DNA of 18,474 bases, from the NCBI GenBank assembly GCA_003537495.1, contig DPSB01000355.1, positions 1 through 18,474 of the forward strand. The letters are read 5' to 3'. Source of the DNA: Cytophagales bacterium (GTDB taxonomy: Bacteria; Bacteroidota; Bacteroidia; Cytophagales; Cyclobacteriaceae). The notes under the pieces are model-generated. The model saw only the letters and a program-made list of their open reading frames with translations. It did not search any database and had not been told where the DNA came from. Below are positions 14,993 to 18,474 of this stretch, one piece after another (position 1 is the first letter of the stretch; each line of letters opens with the position of its first letter). A program made the position numbers and the translations under genes.

Positions 14993-15454
14993 ATGAAAAG
15001 AGAAGAAACCATAGACTATAATATAAAGGCCGCCTGGCACAGCATTGCCCGCATGTACAATCAGCAGGCAGCAAAATACCAGGGCACCATGTCTATCGGC
15101 TTTGCTTTATTGAATATCCACTCCGAAGAGGGAACACCGGCCACGAAGATCGGGCCGCTGATGGGTTTGGAACCGCGCAGTGTTACACGACTGCTTAAGT
15201 CGATGGAAGAAAAAGGCTTGATTGTAAGAAAAGCCGATAAGAACGATAAGCGTTCGGTTCGCATTTTTCTTACCAAAGAAGGAAAGCGCCATCGCGATAA
15301 ATCGAAAGAAACGGTATTACGTTTTAATGAAGTGGTGCGCGAAGAAATACCAGCCAGCAAACTGAATGTGTTTTTTGAAGTGGTGCAGAGTGTGAATCAG
15401 ATTATTGAGAGAAATGGTATTTATGAAGATTTGGTTGTGAATAGCCGGCAGTAA
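14993..15454 (+). CDS. MarR-family transcriptional regulator
   Basis: 153 aa from the ATG at 14993 (MKREETIDYNIKAAWHSIARMYNQ). An in-frame ATG at 14951 lies within the palindrome and would add 14 poorly fitting residues. Winged-helix features: the helix pair GTPATKIGPLMGLEPRSVTRLLKSMEEKGLIVRK contains the recognition helix, KNDKRSVRIFLTKEGKRH is the wing with the conserved D.R motif, and long terminal helices form the dimer interface. MarR proteins are usually ligand-sensing repressors of divergent genes, so the yceI/barrel unit is the likely target. The stop TAA (15452-15454) lies within the first heptamer of array B: the last codons CGG CAG TAA share bases with GCAGTAA. It could instead regulate the following beta-oxidation genes, with which it is co-oriented. 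Similar MarR genes often precede FadN-like genes in Cytophagales, as I recall. Confidence 0.93.
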   Translation: MKREETIDYNIKAAWHSIARMYNQQAAKYQGTMSIGFALLNIHSEEGTPATKIGPLMGLEPRSVTRLLKSMEEKGLIVRKADKNDKRSVRIFLTKEGKRHRDKSKETVLRFNEVVREEIPASKLNVFFEVVQSVNQIIERNGIYEDLVVNSRQ

Positions 15455-15475
15455 GCAGACAGCAGTTGGCAGTAA
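15448..15475. repeat. Heptamer array B, left arm (4 units, GCAGnnn)
   Basis: GCAG recurs at exactly 15448, 15455, 15462 and 15469 (GCAGTAA, GCAGACA, GCAGTTG, GCAGTAA). The first unit contains the MarR stop codon. A 16-bp spacer separates it from the inverted right arm. Confidence 0.8.
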
Positions 15476-15491
15476 CTGTTCAGATAAAACC

Positions 15492-15519
15492 CTGCCTACT
15501 GCAAACTGCCTATTGCCAA
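15492..15519. repeat. Heptamer array B, right arm (4 units, CTGCnnn)
   Basis: CTGC recurs at 15492, 15499 and 15506 with TTGC at 15513, all 7 bp apart. This is the reverse complement of the GCAG word of the left arm. GTTGGCAGTA (15465-15474) pairs with TATTGCCAAC (15511-15520) in 9 of 10 positions, and TTT follows, so the locus can fold as a hairpin and may end marR transcription. Confidence 0.8.
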
Positions 15520-15552
15520 CTTTAAACTATAATAGACAAAAAAACCGGTAAC

Positions 15553-17952
15553 ATGAATAGAACTATCCGTAAAGTAGCTGTTTTAGGATCGGGCATTATG
15601 GGCTCGCGCATTGCCTGCCACTTCGCCAACATTGGTGTAGATGTTTTGCTGCTCGACATTGCTCCCAAAGAACTTTCTGAAGACGAAAAGAAAAAAGGCT
15701 TAACGCTTGATCATCCGGCTGTGAAAAACCGCATTGTGAATGCTGCGTTTGAGTCAACCCTTAAGTCGAACCCGGCAGCATTGTTCAGCAAGAAGTTTGC
15801 TTCGCGCGTAAAGCTTGGAAACTTTACCGATGACATGCCCAAAATCGCAACCTACGACTGGACAATAGAAGTAGTGGTTGAAAACCTGGATATCAAAAAG
15901 AAAGTATATACCGAAGTTGAAAAGTATCGTACCCCCGGTACGCTTATCACTTCCAATACCTCGGGTATTCCTATTCACTTAATGGCGGAGGGGAGAAGTG
16001 AAGATTTTCAAAAACATTTTGCCGGCACACACTTTTTCAATCCACCCCGCTATTTAAAGTTGCTGGAGATTATTCCTACTGCCAAGACTGATTCTGAAAT
16101 CACAAAGTTCTTATTGCACTATGGTGATCTTTTCCTTGGTAAAACCACCGTGTTGTGTAAAGACACTCCGGCTTTCATTGGCAATCGCGTGGGTGTTTGG
16201 GGCTTATTGAAAGTAATTGACTCCATGCGCAAGTACGATCTTAACGTAGATGAGATTGATAAACTTACCGGCCCCGTTATCGGCAGACCAAAATCAGCCA
16301 CATTCAGAACATCTGATGTTGTTGGATTGGATACACTCGTAAAGGTTGCCAACAACCTATACGCGGGTTTGCCCAATGATGAAGGTCGCGAAATGTTTAA
16401 GTTGCCTGAAGCCGTAAATAAACTGGAGCAGAATAAATGGTTAGGCGATAAAACTGGTCAGGGTTTTTATAAGAAGTCTAAAAACGCCAAAGGCGAAACT
16501 GAAATTCTTACGCTCGATCTGAAAACATTCGAGTATCAACCAAAGGCAAAAGCAAAATTTGCTACCCTCGAAACAACCAAGACAATTGATAATCTAAAAG
16601 ATCGCTTTAAAGTATTGCTGGCGGGTAAAGACAAAGCCGGAGATTTTTATCGCGATATGTTTTTCGATTTGTTTAAGTATGTAAGCAATCGTATTCCCGA
16701 AATCAGCGATGAATTGTTCCGAATTGATGATGCTGTAAGCGGAGGTTTCGGTTGGGATCTGGGGCCTTTCGAAACATGGGATGCTGTTGGTGTAGAGAAA
16801 AGTATCTCTTTAATGGAAGCCGCAGGCTACAAACCCAATCAATGGGTGTACGATATGTTGGCTGCGGGCAACAAATCGTTTTACAAAACCGAAGGCGGCA
16901 CTAAAAAGTATTACGACATCCCATCTAAATCTTATAAGTCCATTCCGGGTCGCGAAAGCTTTATCATTCTGGAAAGCAAGAGCGACAGTGTGGTTTGGAA
17001 AAATGCAGAATCAAAAGTTACTGACATTGGCGATGGCGTGCTCAACTTCTCGTGGAGTTCGAAGAGTTATACATTGGGAAGCAGTGTAATTGAGGGCATG
17101 AATAAAGCCATTGATCTTGCCGAAAAAGATTACAAAGGTTTAGTGGTTGGCCACCAGGGTCCGGACTTCTCGCTGGGTGCGAATCTTGGATTGGTATTTA
17201 TGTATGCCATCGAACAGGATTATGACGAGATCGATTTTATGATTCGCGCGTTCCAGAATTCGGTGATGCGTTTGCGTTATTCATCAATCCCGGTAGTGGT
17301 TGCTCCGCAAGGGCGCACATTAGGTGGTGGTTGCGAAATGACCATGCATGCCGACATCGCGCAAGCTACAGCCGAAACCTACATCGGACTTGTTGAAGTT
17401 GGCGTGGGACTTATTCCGGGCGGTGGCGGAACAAAAGAGTTTGCCAAACGCGTAAGCGATTCGTTGCAAGAGGGCGATGTAGAATTGAACGCACTACAGA
17501 ATGCCTTCATGACTATCGCTACGGCAAAAGTGGCCACATCAGCGGAAGAAGCACGAGAATTTGGTATTTTAAAAACGGTGGATCGCGTAAGCATGAACCG
17601 CGATCGTCAGATTGCTGATGCAAAGCAAGCCGTTCTTGATTTGGTTGAAGCGGGTTACACCATGCCACAGCAAGCAAAGAATATTAAAGTACAAGGTCGC
17701 ACGGGGCAGGCATTATTCCTTGCGGGATTGCAAGGCATGTTAATGGGCCGATACATTTCTGAGCACGATGCCAAAATTGCGAAATGGATTGCCAACGTAA
17801 TGTGTGGCGGAGATTTAACATCACCACAAGAAGTAACAGAACAGTATTTATTGGATTTAGAGCGTGAGGCTTTTTTATCGTTAACAGGCGAGAAGAAAAC
17901 GCTGGAAAGAATTCAATCTATTTTAACAGGGGGGAAACCTTTACGAAACTAG
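15553..17952 (+). CDS. FadN-like 3-hydroxyacyl-CoA dehydrogenase / enoyl-CoA hydratase
   Basis: 799 aa bifunctional beta-oxidation enzyme with the FadN domain order, dehydrogenase first. Rossmann NAD-binding motif GSGIMGSRI lies at residues 12-20. The dehydrogenase catalytic pair is His160 (THFFNP) and Glu172 (LLEII), 12 apart as in known enzymes. The first C-terminal 3HCDH domain spans about 200-315 (DTPAFIGNRVG, GRPKSATFRTSD, GQGFYKK) and a second about 355-430 (WDLGPFETWDAVG). The crotonase domain is about 500-690, with the oxyanion-hole segment GRTLGGGCE and catalytic candidates Glu595 and Glu615, 20 apart as in enoyl-CoA hydratase. Both activities should therefore be intact: hydration of 2-enoyl-CoA and oxidation of 3-hydroxyacyl-CoA in the cytoplasm. 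The thiolase completing the cycle starts at 18425, after an intervening four-helix-bundle gene. The TAG stop overlaps heptamer array C. Confidence 0.96.
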   Translation: MNRTIRKVAVLGSGIMGSRIACHFANIGVDVLLLDIAPKELSEDEKKKGLTLDHPAVKNRIVNAAFESTLKSNPAALFSKKFASRVKLGNFTDDMPKIATYDWTIEVVVENLDIKKKVYTEVEKYRTPGTLITSNTSGIPIHLMAEGRSEDFQKHFAGTHFFNPPRYLKLLEIIPTAKTDSEITKFLLHYGDLFLGKTTVLCKDTPAFIGNRVGVWGLLKVIDSMRKYDLNVDEIDKLTGPVIGRPKSATFRTSDVVGLDTLVKVANNLYAGLPNDEGREMFKLPEAVNKLEQNKWLGDKTGQGFYKKSKNAKGETEILTLDLKTFEYQPKAKAKFATLETTKTIDNLKDRFKVLLAGKDKAGDFYRDMFFDLFKYVSNRIPEISDELFRIDDAVSGGFGWDLGPFETWDAVGVEKSISLMEAAGYKPNQWVYDMLAAGNKSFYKTEGGTKKYYDIPSKSYKSIPGRESFIILESKSDSVVWKNAESKVTDIGDGVLNFSWSSKSYTLGSSVIEGMNKAIDLAEKDYKGLVVGHQGPDFSLGANLGLVFMYAIEQDYDEIDFMIRAFQNSVMRLRYSSIPVVVAPQGRTLGGGCEMTMHADIAQATAETYIGLVEVGVGLIPGGGGTKEFAKRVSDSLQEGDVELNALQNAFMTIATAKVATSAEEAREFGILKTVDRVSMNRDRQIADAKQAVLDLVEAGYTMPQQAKNIKVQGRTGQALFLAGLQGMLMGRYISEHDAKIAKWIANVMCGGDLTSPQEVTEQYLLDLEREAFLSLTGEKKTLERIQSILTGGKPLRN

Positions 17953-17985
17953 TTTTGAGTAGTTAGTATTGAGTCTTGAGTTGAG
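17951..17985. repeat. Heptamer array C, left arm (5 units, AGTnnnn)
   Basis: AGT recurs at exactly 17951, 17958, 17965, 17972 and 17979 (AGTTTTG, AGTAGTT, AGTATTG, AGTCTTG, AGTTGAG). The first AG is also the last two bases of the FadN-like gene's TAG. The arm ends 29 bases before the four-helix-bundle ATG. Confidence 0.85.
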
Positions 17986-18014
17986 CGTATTCAAAACACA
18001 AAAACAACTTCGAT

Positions 18015-18377
18015 ATGAATAATTATAAAGAGTTGAAAATTTGGCAGAAATCCGTTGATCTGGCAGTCAGGATTTATGAAGTAACAAAAGACTTTCCACG
18101 CGAGGAATTGTATGGGCTAACATCTCAAGTCCGTAGAAGTGCGGTTTCTATTCCATCAAACATTGCCGAAGGAGCCGGAAGAAATACAAAAAAGGATTTT
18201 AATAACTTTTTAGGAATCTCAAACGGCTCTTCCTGTGAGCTAGAAACACAACTGATTATTTGTCAGCGTGTCAACTTCATGGAACAAGCTATTCTCGAGT
18301 CCATTCAACAAGACATTAATGAAATTCAAAAAATGAACTGGTCTTTAAAACGTTCGCTAAATCTAACTAAGGACTAA
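18015..18377 (+). CDS. Four-helix-bundle protein (23S rRNA IVS-type)
   Basis: 120 aa, a full-length member of the family named after proteins encoded in 23S rRNA intervening sequences and related to the Avd accessory protein of diversity-generating retroelements. Family marks: YKELKIWQKSVDLAVRIYEVTK in helix 1, YGLTSQVRRSAVSIPSNIAEG with the basic face of helix 2, FNNFLGISNGSSCELETQL in helix 3, and a last helix ending MNWSLKRSLNL. Members form ring-like pentamers and carry positive surfaces; the function of stand-alone copies is unknown. No rRNA gene or reverse transcriptase is present here. It separates the FadN-like gene from the thiolase and is enclosed by opposite-facing heptamer arrays. 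Its own stop TAA (18375-18377) lies inside the right array, so the last residues NLTKD are partly repeat-encoded. It looks like an inserted gene within a beta-oxidation operon. Confidence 0.93.
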   Translation: MNNYKELKIWQKSVDLAVRIYEVTKDFPREELYGLTSQVRRSAVSIPSNIAEGAGRNTKKDFNNFLGISNGSSCELETQLIICQRVNFMEQAILESIQQDINEIQKMNWSLKRSLNLTKD

Positions 18378-18421
18378 GGACTATTTACTAAAGACTAATT
18401 ACTCAAGACTAAATACTAAAC
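18366..18421. repeat. Heptamer array C, right arm (8 units, ACTnnnn)
   Basis: ACT recurs at 18366, 18373, 18380, 18387, 18394, 18401, 18408 and 18415, always 7 bp apart, with consensus ACTAAnn. It is the reverse orientation of the left arm: the 17 bases at 17965-17981 match the complement of 18401-18417 in 16 positions. It covers the four-helix-bundle stop codon and ends 3 bases before the thiolase ATG. Confidence 0.9.
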
Positions 18422-18424
18422 ACA

Positions 18425-18474
18425 ATGGACGCATACATCGTAGCAGGATTCAGAACCGGAGTGGGTAAAGCTAA
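18425..18474 (+). CDS. Thiolase (acetyl-CoA acyltransferase), N-terminal fragment
   Basis: ATG at 18425 opens a frame reading MDAYIVAGFRTGVGKA up to the right edge of the window. This is the standard start of FadA/FadI-type thiolases (…IV...RT.VGK…), which cleave 3-ketoacyl-CoA to acetyl-CoA and a shortened acyl-CoA. It fits a FadN-FadA beta-oxidation operon with the enzyme at 15553. Only 16 residues plus two bases are visible; the catalytic Cys and His lie outside. The start codon follows directly on the last heptamer of array C, so the repeat supplies its entire upstream leader, including the place of any ribosome binding site. Confidence 0.85.
   Translation, partial: MDAYIVAGFRTGVGKA

Noticed and set aside
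15491..15552. TATAAT-like promoter before the FadN-like gene
   Set aside because: TATAATAG is present but Bacteroidota do not use the E. coli -10 form and no TTG is suitably placed.
18015..18377. Diversity-generating retroelement accessory (Avd) gene
   Set aside because: No reverse transcriptase, template repeat or variable repeat is seen nearby; the gene is a stand-alone family member.
17951..18421. CRISPR array or transposon terminal repeats
   Set aside because: Units are 7 bp with no spacers, no cas genes and no transposase; a short tandem repeat element fits better.

Overview
The window looks like the chromosome of a Bacteroidota bacterium, most likely a Cytophagales-type environmental species. 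This is inferred from the gene families: a type IX secretion (T9SS) C-terminal sorting domain, a lipoprotein with an acidic surface-export-like stretch after its lipobox cysteine, a PadR plus FtsX-like permease pair, LytS/LytTR signalling, and a TTG-N17-TAnnTTTG promoter. No rRNA, tRNA, CRISPR array, integrase or transposase was recognised. No gene-free stretch exceeds about 300 bases.

Layout, left to right. (1) 2-1033: the 3' part of a GAF/HisKA-like signalling protein with no ATPase domain. (2) 1214-2638: a lipoprotein with three FAS1 domains, followed by a strong terminator. (3) 2729-4942: a LytS-type histidine kinase overlapping a LytTR response regulator, then a small signal-peptide protein. 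(4) 5145-8054: an AT-rich, T9SS-exported protein with about 14 GloVer-like beta-propeller repeats and two Ig-like domains. It converges tail to tail on (5) a PadR regulator and FtsX-like ABC permease pair on the minus strand (8056-11183). The conserved N-terminal module of the permease is cut by an in-frame TAG. (6) 11293-12126: a membrane-anchored coiled-coil protein with a C-terminal helix-hairpin-helix domain, divergent from PadR. (7) 12142-14796, minus strand: YceI-like protein, outer-membrane barrel, YceI-like protein, with a divergent MarR regulator at 14993-15454. (8) 15553-18474: a FadN-like hydroxyacyl-CoA dehydrogenase/enoyl-CoA hydratase, a four-helix-bundle (23S rRNA IVS-type) protein, and the start of a thiolase. 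The FadN-like enzyme and thiolase belong to fatty-acid beta-oxidation.

The most unusual signal is a set of exact 7-bp-period arrays between genes. At three places (10761-10847, 15448-15519, 17951-18421) short heptamers repeat in strict register, and each place has two arms in opposite orientation. The heptamer word differs between loci but always contains an AG or AGT core. Arms abut or overlap the stop codons of PadR, MarR, the FadN-like gene and the four-helix-bundle gene. At the third place the four-helix-bundle gene sits between the two arms and separates the dehydrogenase from the thiolase, so it resembles a cassette placed inside a repeat element that occurs without cargo at the other two places. 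This reading is inference; the periodicity and inverted layout are read directly from the sequence.
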